From assembly GCF_019455385.1 (NCBI RefSeq), contig NZ_JACOFR010000018.1, positions 62,001 through 126,000 of the forward strand: DNA of 64,000 nt, read 5' to 3'. The stretch is from Bradyrhizobium sp. BR 10289 (GTDB lineage Bacteria; Pseudomonadota; Alphaproteobacteria; Rhizobiales; Xanthobacteraceae). Positions 54,327 to 62,996 of the stretch are shown here, one piece after another (within the stretch, counting starts at the first letter, position 1; every line of letters begins with the position of its first letter). The notes below the pieces were generated by a model. The model had not been told where the DNA came from, did not search any database, and saw nothing but the letters and a program-made list of their open reading frames with translations. The translations under genes were made by a program, and so were the position numbers.

Positions 54327-55469
54327 CTAGGAGGCAGCGAACCACTCCTCACGCACGCTCTCATCATTCTCGGCCGCAAGCGCGGCGGACTTCATCGCAA
54401 CAAACTCTCCCGGCTCCACCAACTGCCCCAGCGCCCACACTGCCGCCCCACGCACCATCGGACTCTGATCTTCCAGTAATCGCCGCGCATCTTCCGCCAG
54501 CGCTGCATCACCGGAATTGCCAATCGCAATCAGCACATTCCGCAAGAAGCGGTCCCGGCCGATCCGCTTCACCGGCGACTTCGTGAACAGCGCGCGGAAC
54601 GCGGCGTCGTCGAGCCGCGAAAGTTCAGCGAGACCCGGCGCACGCAATTCATCGCGCGCCGCAAGCTTTGCTTCTCGCCCCTGCTGCGCGAACTTGTTCC
54701 AGGGGCATGCCGCAAGACAATCATCGCAGCCATAGATGCGGTTGCCGATGGCTTTGCGAAATTCGCGCGGGATCGGTCCCTTGTTCTCGATGGTGAGATA
54801 GGAGATGCAGCGCCGCGCATCGAGCCTGTAGGGCGCGGGGAATGCCGATGTCGGGCAGATGTCGAGGCAGGCCCGGCACGAGCCGCAATGATCGATCTCG
54901 GCATCGTCGCGCGGCAGCTCGAGCGTGGTGTAGATCGCGCCGAGAAACAGCCATGAGCCGAATTCGCGCGAGACCAGATTGGTGTGCTTGCCCTGCCAGC
55001 CGAGATGCGCGGCTTGCGCCAAGGGCTTCTCCATCACCGCGGCGGTGTCGACGAATACTTTGACTTCGCAAGTCTTCATCTCAGAAGTCGCGGTCGCGAC
55101 CAGCCAGCGCGCCAGTGCCTTCAGGCGCTTCTTGATGAGGTCGTGATAGTCGTCGCCCTGCGCATAGACCGAGATCGCCGCGCGCGTGGGCTGTTTCAGG
55201 ATCGCGAGCGGATCGGAGCCGGGACCGTAATTGACGCCGAGCATGATGACGCTGCGCACGTCGGCCCACAGCCCGCGCGGATCGACGCGGCGCTCCGGCT
55301 GCGCGGCGAGCCAGTCCATGTCGCCATGGCCGCCCGAGGCGATGAATTCGAGGAAATGCGCGCCGGCTTTCTGGATCGTGCCGGGCTCGGTGATCCCGAT
55401 GCAATCGAAGCCGAGCGCATGCGCCTCGCGCGCAAGCGCCGCCTTCAGTTCAGTCGGATCCGAGTTCAG
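54327..55469 (-). CDS. queG: tRNA epoxyqueuosine(34) reductase QueG
   Basis: The 380-residue cobalamin- and iron-sulfur-dependent enzyme makes queuosine from epoxyqueuosine in tRNA. It contains CGSCRACLDICPTSAF and GCDDCLAACPWNKFA, each half of a two [4Fe-4S] ferredoxin pattern, and MLGVNYGPGSDP in the cobalamin domain. A HEAT-repeat tail follows. The start is judged to be CTG at 55469: it overlaps the TGA of the GST gene in CTGA form, gives the usual length, and no ATG, GTG or TTG lies close by. The alternative, ATG 55517, would overlap GST by 52 bases. Confidence 0.9.
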   Translation of the reverse strand: MNSDPTELKAALAREAHALGFDCIGITEPGTIQKAGAHFLEFIASGGHGDMDWLAAQPERRVDPRGLWADVRSVIMLGVNYGPGSDPLAILKQPTRAAISVYAQGDDYHDLIKKRLKALARWLVATATSEMKTCEVKVFVDTAAVMEKPLAQAAHLGWQGKHTNLVSREFGSWLFLGAIYTTLELPRDDAEIDHCGSCRACLDICPTSAFPAPYRLDARRCISYLTIENKGPIPREFRKAIGNRIYGCDDCLAACPWNKFAQQGREAKLAARDELRAPGLAELSRLDDAAFRALFTKSPVKRIGRDRFLRNVLIAIGNSGDAALAEDARRLLEDQSPMVRGAAVWALGQLVEPGEFVAMKSAALAAENDESVREEWFAAS

Positions 55470-56158
55470 AAATCCAGGTCCACGTAGGTCCGCGAGGCCG
55501 GCACGCCGGCCAGCCATTCGCTCAGCAGCGGACGGAACGACGGGCGGGATTTCACCCGCGCGTACCACGCCTTTGCCGCGTCGTCCTCGCTCCATGGCAC
55601 GTCGCCCAGATAGTCGATCGCCGAGAGATGCGCCGCGGCGGCGAGATCCGCGTAGGTGATCCGGTCGCCGGCGAGGAAGTTCCGCGTCTGCGCCAGCCAA
55701 CCGATATAGGCCAGATGATAGCGCACGTTCGCCTTCGCCGCGCGCATCACGTCGGCCGAAGGCGGGCCGCCACCATTCTCTTCGCTCATGAAGCGCTTGT
55801 AGATGCGCTCGGTGACGAGCGGATGCGAGACTTCCTCGAAGAACTTTTCGTTGAACCAGGCCATCAGCCGGCGCACCTCGACACGTTCGGTGACCGTATC
55901 CGGCATCAGCCGCTTGGGGCCCATCCCGGCGCCATAGGCTTCATCGACATATTCGGCGATGATGGCCGCGCCCGGGATCGGCGGCTGCTCGTCGTCCACC
56001 AAAACGGGCGTCGTGCCCGCTGCGTTGAGCAGCAAAAAGGCCTCGCGCCGTTCCCAGCTGCGCTCTTCGACCAGCTTGAGGTCGAGCCCGTATTCGCCCG
56101 CGACCAGGCGGATGAAGCGCGAATGCGGGCAGAACGGATGATGAAACAGCGTAAACAT
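55466..56158 (-). CDS. Glutathione S-transferase family protein
   Basis: The 230-residue protein has an N-terminal thioredoxin-like domain (FTLFHHPFCPHSRFIRLV, VLVDDEQPPIPGAAIIAEYVDEAYG) and a helical C-domain with the GDRITYADLAAAAHLSAIDYLGDVPW hydrophobic core motif. A CPHS-type residue near position 10 may act as catalytic cysteine or serine. It may use glutathione to detoxify electrophiles; the substrate is unknown. Its stop overlaps the queG start, so the two are co-translated. Confidence 0.92.
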   Translation of the reverse strand: MFTLFHHPFCPHSRFIRLVAGEYGLDLKLVEERSWERREAFLLLNAAGTTPVLVDDEQPPIPGAAIIAEYVDEAYGAGMGPKRLMPDTVTERVEVRRLMAWFNEKFFEEVSHPLVTERIYKRFMSEENGGGPPSADVMRAAKANVRYHLAYIGWLAQTRNFLAGDRITYADLAAAAHLSAIDYLGDVPWSEDDAAKAWYARVKSRPSFRPLLSEWLAGVPASRTYVDLDF

Positions 56159-56173
56159 GAAGCCTTTGACTAT

Positions 56174-56198
56174 TTGATGGTGCTTAAGAATCCATCAA
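56174..56198. promoter_or_regulatory. Inverted repeat between divergent GST and uppP
   Basis: TTGATGG (56174-56180) and CCATCAA (56192-56198) pair across an 11-base AT-rich spacer. It lies 16 bases upstream of the GST start on the minus strand, near where a repressor could bind. No regulator is evident. Confidence 0.4.
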
Positions 56199-56326
56199 TG
56201 TTTGTGCGGCGCCACACTAGTCCTTCAAAACCGCGAAGCAAGAGCGTGCAGCGCATTTTGCGATTGCAGCATTGGGGGGAATAGGCGAGAAGAGCCGCGC
56301 TTTTCCAGCGGAAATGGACCGTAAAT

Positions 56327-57133
56327 ATGTCAGACGCAATACGGGCAGTGATCCTTGGCATCATCGAGGGTGTGACCGAGTTCCTTCCTGTGTCCTCGAC
56401 CGGCCATCTGCTGCTGGCCGAGCGCTTCTTCCATCTCGGTGAGGGCGCGTTCTGGGATTCGTTTACGGTTCTGATCCAGCTCGGCGCGATCCTCGCGATC
56501 GTCGGGCTCTATTTCAAGAAGCTCTGGGACGTAGCGATCGGCATGTTCACGGGCGATGCCTATGCCCGCCGCTTCGTGATCGGCGTGCTGGTGGCGTTCC
56601 TCCCGGCGGTCGTCGTCGGCCTCGTCGCCGGCAAGTACATCAAGAGCATGCTGTTCAATCCGTGGGTCGTCTGCTTCACGCTGATCGTGGGCGGGGCCAT
56701 CCTGCTCTGGATCGACAGGCTCGACCTCAAACCGCGCGAGCACGACGCCACCAAATTCCCGCTGCTGATGTATCTCTATATCGGCATCGCACAGTGCGTG
56801 GCGATGATCCCGGGCGTGTCGCGTTCCGGCGCCAGCATCGTCGCTGCGATGCTGCTCGGCGCCGACAAGCGCGCCGCGGCGGAGTTCTCATTCTTCCTCG
56901 CCATCCCCACCATGATCGGCGCGTTCGCCTACGATTTCTACAAGAACCGCTCCGAGATGACGATGGACCACATGGGCATCGTCGCGATCGGCTTCGTCGT
57001 GTCGTTCATCACTGCGATCATCGTCGTGAAGACGTTCCTGGGCTACGTCACCCGTCACGGATTTGCGGTGTTCGCCTGGTGGCGCGTCATCGTCGGCACG
57101 CTCGGCCTGATCGCGCTGGCGCTGGGCCGTTAA
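56327..57133 (+). CDS. uppP: Undecaprenyl-diphosphatase UppP/BacA
   Basis: The 268-residue membrane enzyme has about eight hydrophobic segments and the two signature motifs, EGVTEFLPVSSTGHLL near the start and PGVSRSGASIVAAMLLG near the middle. It removes a phosphate from undecaprenyl diphosphate, recycling the lipid carrier for peptidoglycan and polysaccharide synthesis. It lies 102 bases before the DprE1-like gene, a lipid-linked sugar enzyme, which fits a shared polyprenyl-phosphate theme. Confidence 0.97.
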   Translation: MSDAIRAVILGIIEGVTEFLPVSSTGHLLLAERFFHLGEGAFWDSFTVLIQLGAILAIVGLYFKKLWDVAIGMFTGDAYARRFVIGVLVAFLPAVVVGLVAGKYIKSMLFNPWVVCFTLIVGGAILLWIDRLDLKPREHDATKFPLLMYLYIGIAQCVAMIPGVSRSGASIVAAMLLGADKRAAAEFSFFLAIPTMIGAFAYDFYKNRSEMTMDHMGIVAIGFVVSFITAIIVVKTFLGYVTRHGFAVFAWWRVIVGTLGLIALALGR

Positions 57134-57234
57134 CCTCTCGAAAACTCACTGATACGCCTCAACGCAATATAAGCTTTTGATCGCTAGGCAGTTTCCAACG
57201 CTAGGCGGCGCGCGCCCGGCACAGGAGCTGAGCC

Positions 57235-58560
57235 ATGACCCTCGTCAGCGGCTGGGGGCGTTTCCCGGTCGTCGATAGCGATGTGCTGCGTCCGCGGTCG
57301 TTCGAGGCCGTCGGCGAAGCCGTGGTGACCGGCACCATCGCGCGGGGCAACGGCCGCGCCTATGGCGATGCCGCGATCGGCGCGGTCAGGACGATCGGCA
57401 TGACCGGCTTCGACCGGGTCAGGTCGTTCGATCCGGCGACCGGGCGCATCCGGCTCGAAGCCGGCGTGCTGCTGGCGGACCTGATCGACACATTCGGTCC
57501 ACGCGGCTTCCTGCCCTTCGTCGTGCCGGGCACGCGCTTCGTCTCGGTCGGCGGCGCCATCGCCGCAGATGTCCACGGCAAGAACCATCATTGCGAGGGC
57601 GGTTTTGGCCGCTACGTCGACAGCATCTTGCTGCGCACGGGTCAGGGCGAGACCATCGAGGTCTCGCGCGAAGAAAATTCCGATGCCTTTTTCGCGACCG
57701 TCGGCGGCATGGGCCTCACCGGAATCATTCTCGAAGTGTCGATGCGGCTGCGTCCGGTGCAGACCGGCTGGATCCGCGAGCGCGTCGTCTCGGCGTCCGA
57801 TCTCGATGCCGCCATGCGCGCGCTCGAGGCGAGCGATGCCGCGACCTATTCGGTGGCGTGGATCGATTGCGCCGTGCGCGGACGCGATCTCGGCCGCTCG
57901 CTGATCTATCTCGGCGAGCACGCCGTCAAAGGCGATCTTGCCGACGATGCCGCTGCATTTCCCGCCGGCAAAAATCCCGGGCTCGCCGTGCCCATCGACC
58001 TGCCGTCGATGACGCTGAACCGCACCAGCATCCGTGCCTTCAACGAGCTCTATTACCGCATGGGCGCGCGACGCGCCGGCGGCAATCATGTGGTCTCGCT
58101 CTATCCCTATTTCTTTCCGCTCGACAGCATCGCCGACTGGAATCGCATCTATGGCCGGCGTGGTTTCCTCCAGCACCAATGCGTGATTCCGGAAAACGGC
58201 GCGCGTTCCGTGCTCGGTGATATCCTCGACCGTGTCGCGACACGCGGCGATGCCTCGTTCCTCGCAGTGCTTAAGAAGCTCGGCCAGGGCGACGGCATCC
58301 TGTCGTTCCCGCTGCCCGGCTACACGCTGGCGCTGGATTTTCCAGTGAGAGGCGACATCCTCAATTTCCTCGACGAGATCGATCGCCTGGTCGTTGCCGC
58401 CGGCGGCCGGCTTTATCTCGCCAAGGATGCGCGCCAGTCGCGCGCGACCTTCGAGGCCGGCTATCCGGCCTTGTCGCGCTTCAACGCGATCCGCAAGGCG
58501 CTCGATCCCAACGGGACCATCCGCTCGAAGCTTTCACAACGCCTGTTCGATGAGGTCTAG
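57235..58560 (+). CDS. DprE1-like decaprenylphosphoryl-ribose 2'-oxidase homologue
   Basis: The 441-residue flavoprotein matches mycobacterial DprE1 throughout. It has SGWGRFPV at the start, GNGRAYGDAA, GGAIAADVHGKNHHCEGGFG and GGMGLTGIIL, then RRGFLQHQCVIPE, LPGYTLALDFPV and GGRLYLAKDARQSRATF. DprE1 oxidises decaprenylphosphoryl-ribose on its way to arabinose. At the position of mycobacterial Cys387 (the benzothiazinone target) this protein has Ala366. HGKNHH and the YLAKD lysine are kept. It is followed four bases later by the reductase partner, so the pair forms the two-step epimerase. Confidence 0.88.
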   Translation: MTLVSGWGRFPVVDSDVLRPRSFEAVGEAVVTGTIARGNGRAYGDAAIGAVRTIGMTGFDRVRSFDPATGRIRLEAGVLLADLIDTFGPRGFLPFVVPGTRFVSVGGAIAADVHGKNHHCEGGFGRYVDSILLRTGQGETIEVSREENSDAFFATVGGMGLTGIILEVSMRLRPVQTGWIRERVVSASDLDAAMRALEASDAATYSVAWIDCAVRGRDLGRSLIYLGEHAVKGDLADDAAAFPAGKNPGLAVPIDLPSMTLNRTSIRAFNELYYRMGARRAGGNHVVSLYPYFFPLDSIADWNRIYGRRGFLQHQCVIPENGARSVLGDILDRVATRGDASFLAVLKKLGQGDGILSFPLPGYTLALDFPVRGDILNFLDEIDRLVVAAGGRLYLAKDARQSRATFEAGYPALSRFNAIRKALDPNGTIRSKLSQRLFDEV

Positions 58561-58563
58561 GCC

Positions 58564-59304
58564 GTGACGTCACGCAAATCCGCACTTGTGCTCGGTGGCT
58601 CCTCCGATATCGGACGCGCCACGGCGCGCGCCTTTGCCAAGGCAGGCTACGATATCGGCCTCGCAGGCCGCGACGTCGCTGCGCTCGAGCCTGACGCCGC
58701 GGATCTGCGCGCGCGCTACAATGTCGAGGTCGGTCTTCACAAGTTCGACGTGCTCGACACCGCCTCGTTTGAGGGCTTTGTGAGCGGCCTTCCCGCCATG
58801 CCCGATGTCGTCATCTCGATCGTCGGACTGCTGGGTGTGCAGCAAGAGGCCGAGAGCGACCTCGCCCATGCGACGATGATCATGCGCTCGAACTATGAGG
58901 GCCCATCGCTGATCCTCGGCCTGTTCGCCGAGAAGTTTCTCGCCCGCGGCAGCGGCTCGATTGTCGGCGTCTCGTCGGTGGCGGGCGACCGCGGACGCGC
59001 CTCGAACTATGTCTACGGCTCGGCGAAAGCCGGTTTCTCCGCCTTCCTCTCAGGCCTGCGCGCCCGCGCCAGCAGCAGTGGCGTGCATGTCGTCACCGTC
59101 AAGCCCGGCTTCGTCCGCACCAAGATGACCGAAGGCATGAAGCTGATCGGCCCGCTCACCGTCGAAGCGCCCGTCGTCGGCGATGCGATCCTCAGCGCTG
59201 TCGAGAGGAAGACCGACATTGTCTATGTCAGCGGCAAATGGCGCCTCGTGATGCTGATCATCAAGACGCTGCCGGAAGCGGTGTTCAAGAAGCTGAGGTT
59301 TTGA
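58564..59304 (+). CDS. DprE2-like short-chain reductase
   Basis: The 246-residue SDR protein has the NAD(P)-binding motif VLGGSSDIGRATARAF, the catalytic Tyr and Lys in YVYGSAKAGF and a nearby SSVAGDRG. Its 3' half VVTVKPGFVRTKMTEG matches DprE2, which reduces the 2'-keto intermediate to decaprenylphosphoryl-arabinose with NADH. The start is GTG four bases past the DprE1-like stop. The third enzyme, UbiA-type phosphoribosyltransferase, is not in the window. Confidence 0.87.
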   Translation: MTSRKSALVLGGSSDIGRATARAFAKAGYDIGLAGRDVAALEPDAADLRARYNVEVGLHKFDVLDTASFEGFVSGLPAMPDVVISIVGLLGVQQEAESDLAHATMIMRSNYEGPSLILGLFAEKFLARGSGSIVGVSSVAGDRGRASNYVYGSAKAGFSAFLSGLRARASSSGVHVVTVKPGFVRTKMTEGMKLIGPLTVEAPVVGDAILSAVERKTDIVYVSGKWRLVMLIIKTLPEAVFKKLRF

Positions 59305-59333
59305 GGTGTTGTAGCCGAGGCGGCGGTGCACTC

Positions 59334-59451
59334 CCTCTCCCGCTTGCGGGGGAGGGCCGGGGAGGGGGTATCCCCACGGGCGAGAACCCCCAAGAGGATA
59401 AAACCCTCACCCGCCGCTACGCGGCGACCTCTCCCGCAAGCGGGAGAGGTA
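59334..59451. repeat. Extragenic palindrome between convergent genes
   Basis: Outer arms are hairpins around GCTTGC and GCAAGC (59334-59356 and 59428-59451) that also pair with one another apart from one inserted base. CGCCGC-TAC-GCGGCG (59412-59426) is a third stem. It fills the junction of the reductase and NDUFA9-like genes and touches the stop of the latter. Confidence 0.85.
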
Positions 59452-59459
59452 CAACAAAC

Positions 59460-60425
59460 TCACGCGTTCTTGCGCTGGAACTGGCCCTGCGGGCGGAAAC
59501 GCCAGAGATATTGGGGGGCGATCGCTTCCAGCGAATCGGGCGTGATGCCGAGGCCTTCCAGCGTCAGGCCAGCCGTCTTCGCCGCATCCGATACGACATT
59601 GTCGCGCTCGAGCAGCGTGACCTGGTCCGGTGTCAGCTTGAACGCGCCGGGTGCGAATTGCAGGAAGGCGGCCTTGAGGCGGGCGAGGCCGAACGGCAGA
59701 GGGATCAGCGCGCGCTCGCGATCGGTGATCTCGAGGATCGCCTCGATGATCTCGCGCATGGTCAGCACCTCCGGCCCGCCGAGCTCGTAGGTCGCGCCCG
59801 CCCTGGCCTTGCCGTCCACCGCGTCCGCAATCGCGGTGGCGACGTCGCCGACATAGACCGGCTGCATCTTCGTCTCGGCGCCGATCAGCGGCAGCACCGG
59901 CGACATCCGGGCCAGCGCCGCAAAGCGGTTGGTGAACTGGTCCTCGGGACCGAACATCACGGAGGGGCGGAAGATCGTCGCCGACGGTACGGCCGCCAGC
60001 ACAGCCGCTTCGCCGGCGGCCTTGGCCTTGGCGTAGCGCGAGGGTGATTCGGCGTCCGCACCGATGGCGGAGACGTGTACCAGGCGCGCCCCCGCGGCCG
60101 CAGCCGCCTTGGCGACGGTCTCGGCGCCCTTGGCCTGGACGGCGTCGAACGTCTGCGCGCCGCCCTCGGCCAGAATGCCGACCAGATTGATCACGACATG
60201 CGAATCACGCAACGCCGCCTCGACCGAGGCGGGGTAGCGCAGATTGGCCTGGACCAGATGGACCTGCCCGACCTTGCCGGAGGGCTGGAGGTATCCGGCG
60301 AGTTCCGGCCGCCGCACCGCAACCCGGACCCGGTAATCCCGCCGGCACAGCGCCCGGACGACATTCCGGCCCAAAAACCCCGATCCGCCGAAAACCGTGA
60401 CGAGAGTTTCCAGATTCGATGCCAT
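59460..60425 (-). CDS. NDUFA9-like NAD(P)-binding protein (complex I assembly-related)
   Basis: The 321-residue extended-SDR protein has the nucleotide-binding loop VFGGSGFLGRNVVRAL and HVSAIGADAESPSRYAKAKAAGEAAVL, then FRPSVMFGPEDQF. It lacks the usual SDR Tyr-x3-Lys at standard strength (here YAKAK). The family includes the mitochondrial complex I accessory subunit NDUFA9; alphaproteobacterial members are often called that without proof. It may bind NADPH structurally. ATG 60425 precedes it directly. Confidence 0.88.
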   Translation of the reverse strand: MASNLETLVTVFGGSGFLGRNVVRALCRRDYRVRVAVRRPELAGYLQPSGKVGQVHLVQANLRYPASVEAALRDSHVVINLVGILAEGGAQTFDAVQAKGAETVAKAAAAAGARLVHVSAIGADAESPSRYAKAKAAGEAAVLAAVPSATIFRPSVMFGPEDQFTNRFAALARMSPVLPLIGAETKMQPVYVGDVATAIADAVDGKARAGATYELGGPEVLTMREIIEAILEITDRERALIPLPFGLARLKAAFLQFAPGAFKLTPDQVTLLERDNVVSDAAKTAGLTLEGLGITPDSLEAIAPQYLWRFRPQGQFQRKNA

Positions 60426-60564
60426 GGGAGCCAATCCTGCGCGAAGAATACGAGATATCAGGCTTCTACCGGCCCGGTGTGCGATGCGCAATCGGCATCC
60501 TGAACCATGAATTGACAACGGCGTCACCGAACCTTAGTACACGCCCCCGTGCCCCAAACGGCAT

Positions 60565-60651
<87 letters not shown>

Positions 60652-60946
60652 CCCCCAACCCGAGTGGTTGAAATCGCTGATTTGCAGGGGAATTGAGTCG
60701 CTGACCGGTACACCTGACCGGAACACAGCGCCATGAATCATCGAACGTCTTACATCTCCCTCGACGCGGATTCCTCGCATTGGAATTTCAGGAGGCGGAC
60801 ACTGTCCGACGTTCCTCCGCATCTTGGACTTCGATAGTTGCTTAGGTGGGGCAGGCCGGATGCCGCTCTCGGCAAAATTGTGATAGGCGTACCCGACAGA
60901 TATACTTCTTAGACCATCCCCTATTTGCTTTTTCCTCACGAGTGAA
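60652..60946. other. Spacer downstream of tRNA-Leu
   Basis: No convincing gene is present. Stop codons interrupt all plausible frames, and there is no second copy of the tRNA 3' end. A reverse frame through the tRNA yields a WCPGKDSNLHGR peptide, a known tRNA translation artefact. Confidence 0.5.
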
Positions 60947-60949
60947 TTG

Positions 60950-61699
60950 GTGACCGGACCGGGCGTTTTTCCCATTGGGCTGCTTGTTGGCGCCGCGGTG
61001 CTTGGAGGCATCGCTGCACACGCGAACACGCGCGGTGAGCTTCCGGATGAACTCGATGCCGTGCGAGGCGGCCCGAGCGTTGCTGTCTCCCTCACGCCGA
61101 CAAGGCCCGCCTCCTCCGAAAGCTCCCCGGCCACCAAACGCGCCGACCTTGAGCAACGCGGCAATCCGCTGTGGGGGATTCCGTTCGCCGCCCTCGCAGC
61201 GACGCGCGAGCGACCGGTTTTCTCATCGTCGCGCCGGCCCCCCGCGCCAGTGATGGCCCCGCCGCCGCCGCCGCCGGTGCCGATCATCCAACCGCCGGCT
61301 CCGGTCGCCGAGACTCCCAGTCTCAATTTGGTTGGCACTGTGGTGAACGACGAGCAAGGGATTGCGGTCTTTTTCGATTCGGCAAGCCGTGCCGTCGTTC
61401 GGCTCAAGGTGGGGCAGGCGCATTCCGGTTGGGTCCTGCGCCGCATTGAGGGGCGAGAGACTTCGCTGGAAAAGGATCGACGTACGGTTACGCTCAAACT
61501 GCCGCTCCCGGGAGAGTCCGCAATCAGCGTGCCGGTCGAACCGGCTGGACACGCGCCAGTCCCCGCTGTTCTGCCCGGTCTGGCTCGCGTCGATCCAACC
61601 GTGCGAGGGCCAGCGCCTCCTCTTACCGCAATTCAGCTTGCCCCGGACTTCTTGCCGGGGGCTGTGCCAAGCTTGACGGGTCGACTTCCGGGACTCTGA
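60950..61699 (+). CDS. GspC/GspN-like type II secretion-related protein, orphan
   Basis: The 249-residue protein has one N-terminal membrane segment (FPIGLLVGAAVLGGIAAHA), then a linker with GNPLWGIPFAALAATRERPVFSSSRRPP, a Pro-run (PPPPPPVPIIQPP) and a compact domain (LNLVGTVVNDEQGIAVFFDSASRAVVRLKVG). This layout matches inner-membrane T2SS proteins GspC/GspN, whose periplasmic domain touches the secretin. No other Gsp gene is visible. GTG 60950 is used, with TTG 60947 as an alternative; no ATG occurs near. The C-terminal 50 residues are Pro-rich and unlike the family. Confidence 0.65.
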   Translation: MTGPGVFPIGLLVGAAVLGGIAAHANTRGELPDELDAVRGGPSVAVSLTPTRPASSESSPATKRADLEQRGNPLWGIPFAALAATRERPVFSSSRRPPAPVMAPPPPPPVPIIQPPAPVAETPSLNLVGTVVNDEQGIAVFFDSASRAVVRLKVGQAHSGWVLRRIEGRETSLEKDRRTVTLKLPLPGESAISVPVEPAGHAPVPAVLPGLARVDPTVRGPAPPLTAIQLAPDFLPGAVPSLTGRLPGL

Positions 61700-61854
61700 G
61701 ACCGGTTGGTAGAAACGCAGCGCAACAATGCTTGACGTGATGATCGACACGCAGTTAGCCTGACATTGTTTTCGAATGTCCACACGTCAGCGCGGCGTGC
61801 ATTTTTCTAGCCATGTACGTTGCACAAACAAAATTATTTCGGGAGAACTCATAC

Positions 61855-62829
61855 ATGAGTAGCAGGATCTTCGGGTTCATCGCGGTCGTTGTCATCGCGG
61901 TGTTTGCGGGCGTGACGGGCGCCTCGGCCCAGAACACCTTCAGCTATGTCTCGTCGACGGGCAATGACGCCAACAGTTGTACGTTCGCGTCGCAATGCAG
62001 AACCTTCCAGCGCGCGCACGATCAGACCAACGACGGCGGCATTGTCCAGGCTCTCGATTCGGTTGCCGACTTTGGCCCCGTGACGATCACCAAGGGCATC
62101 CGCATTTCCGGAATGGGCGATAACAACCCCAATCAGCGGGCGTACATCACCGTGACCTCCGGCAGCGCCGTCACCGTCAACGCACCCGCCAACAAGGGGG
62201 TGACTCTGGTGAATCTGGAATTGAGAGGGTCGGGCACCGGCGATAACGGCGTTCTGTTCAACAGCGGGGGGTTGCTCCAAATCTACGGCAGTTCCATCTA
62301 TGGTTTTGGAGCGGCCTCGCCCTACGGGCACGGCGTCAAGTTCGCGCCATCGGCGTTCAGCCGATTGGCCATTTTCGGGTCGAACATTAGCGGTAACGGC
62401 ACGGCCACGACCGGTTCGGCTGTCCAGGTCAATCCAGGATCGGGCGGCGGCGCCCAGGTCGATCTCACCAACATCACCGCCTACAGTAATGCGTTCGGTC
62501 TCGCGATCGACACCAGCGGCAGTTCGTCGGGCGTCCAGGCCGTGATTCACGGCGGGGTGATGCAGTTCAACAGGCAGGATGGCGTCGTCATCGTCAGCGG
62601 TGCGCCGATCAGCGTGACGCTGGACAACAATGCGCTGATGATGGGCAACGCGGGCTATGGCGTTCGTGCCATCGGTGCCGGGGCGAACATCCGCCTCAAT
62701 CAGGCGACCATCACCGCCAATACCACAGGCGTCGCGGGCGTGTCAGGCGGCGTGGTCAGCTCCTACGGGAACAACAGCGTCGACGGAAACGCCACCAACG
62801 GGACAATGACAATCATTCCCTTGAAATAG
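61855..62829 (+). CDS. Secreted right-handed beta-helix protein
   Basis: The 324-residue protein has a signal peptide (FGFIAVVVIAVFAGVTGASA) and a mature domain of short repeated strands typical of a right-handed parallel beta-helix: GVTLVNLELRGSG, GGLLQIYGSSIYGFG, RLAIFGSNISGNG, AQVDLTNITAYSNAFG, and SVTLDNNALMMGNAGYG. The start NTFSYVSSTGNDANSCTFASQCRTFQRAH has two cysteines (Cys likely paired). Such folds occur in pectate lyases, tail-spikes and adhesins; no catalytic residues stand out, so it may bind a polysaccharide. An AT-rich upstream region (21 G/C of 60 in 61801-61860) suits a promoter. CGGGAGAACTC precedes the ATG. Confidence 0.82.
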   Translation: MSSRIFGFIAVVVIAVFAGVTGASAQNTFSYVSSTGNDANSCTFASQCRTFQRAHDQTNDGGIVQALDSVADFGPVTITKGIRISGMGDNNPNQRAYITVTSGSAVTVNAPANKGVTLVNLELRGSGTGDNGVLFNSGGLLQIYGSSIYGFGAASPYGHGVKFAPSAFSRLAIFGSNISGNGTATTGSAVQVNPGSGGGAQVDLTNITAYSNAFGLAIDTSGSSSGVQAVIHGGVMQFNRQDGVVIVSGAPISVTLDNNALMMGNAGYGVRAIGAGANIRLNQATITANTTGVAGVSGGVVSSYGNNSVDGNATNGTMTIIPLK

Positions 62830-62857
62830 CCGACTATCTTTTGCTCTCGATGCAGGT

Positions 62858-62905
62858 GGTCCAGCCCGCCGGCCGATTTCGGCGGGCTGGACCATGCTGT
62901 TTTTA
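62858..62905 (+). terminator. Rho-independent terminator of the beta-helix gene
   Basis: GGTCCAGCCCGCC (62858-62870) and GGCGGGCTGGACC (62880-62892) pair perfectly across a 9-base loop, followed by CATGCTGTTTTT. The position is 29 bases past the stop codon. Confidence 0.85.
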
Positions 62906-62996
62906 TACGGAAGCATCTGGAGAAGAGATTGAGGCGTTCGCCGACCTTTCGCCAGCGGCGATCACCGCGTCGCCGCGGCCGTTGCTGGCGATCCCT

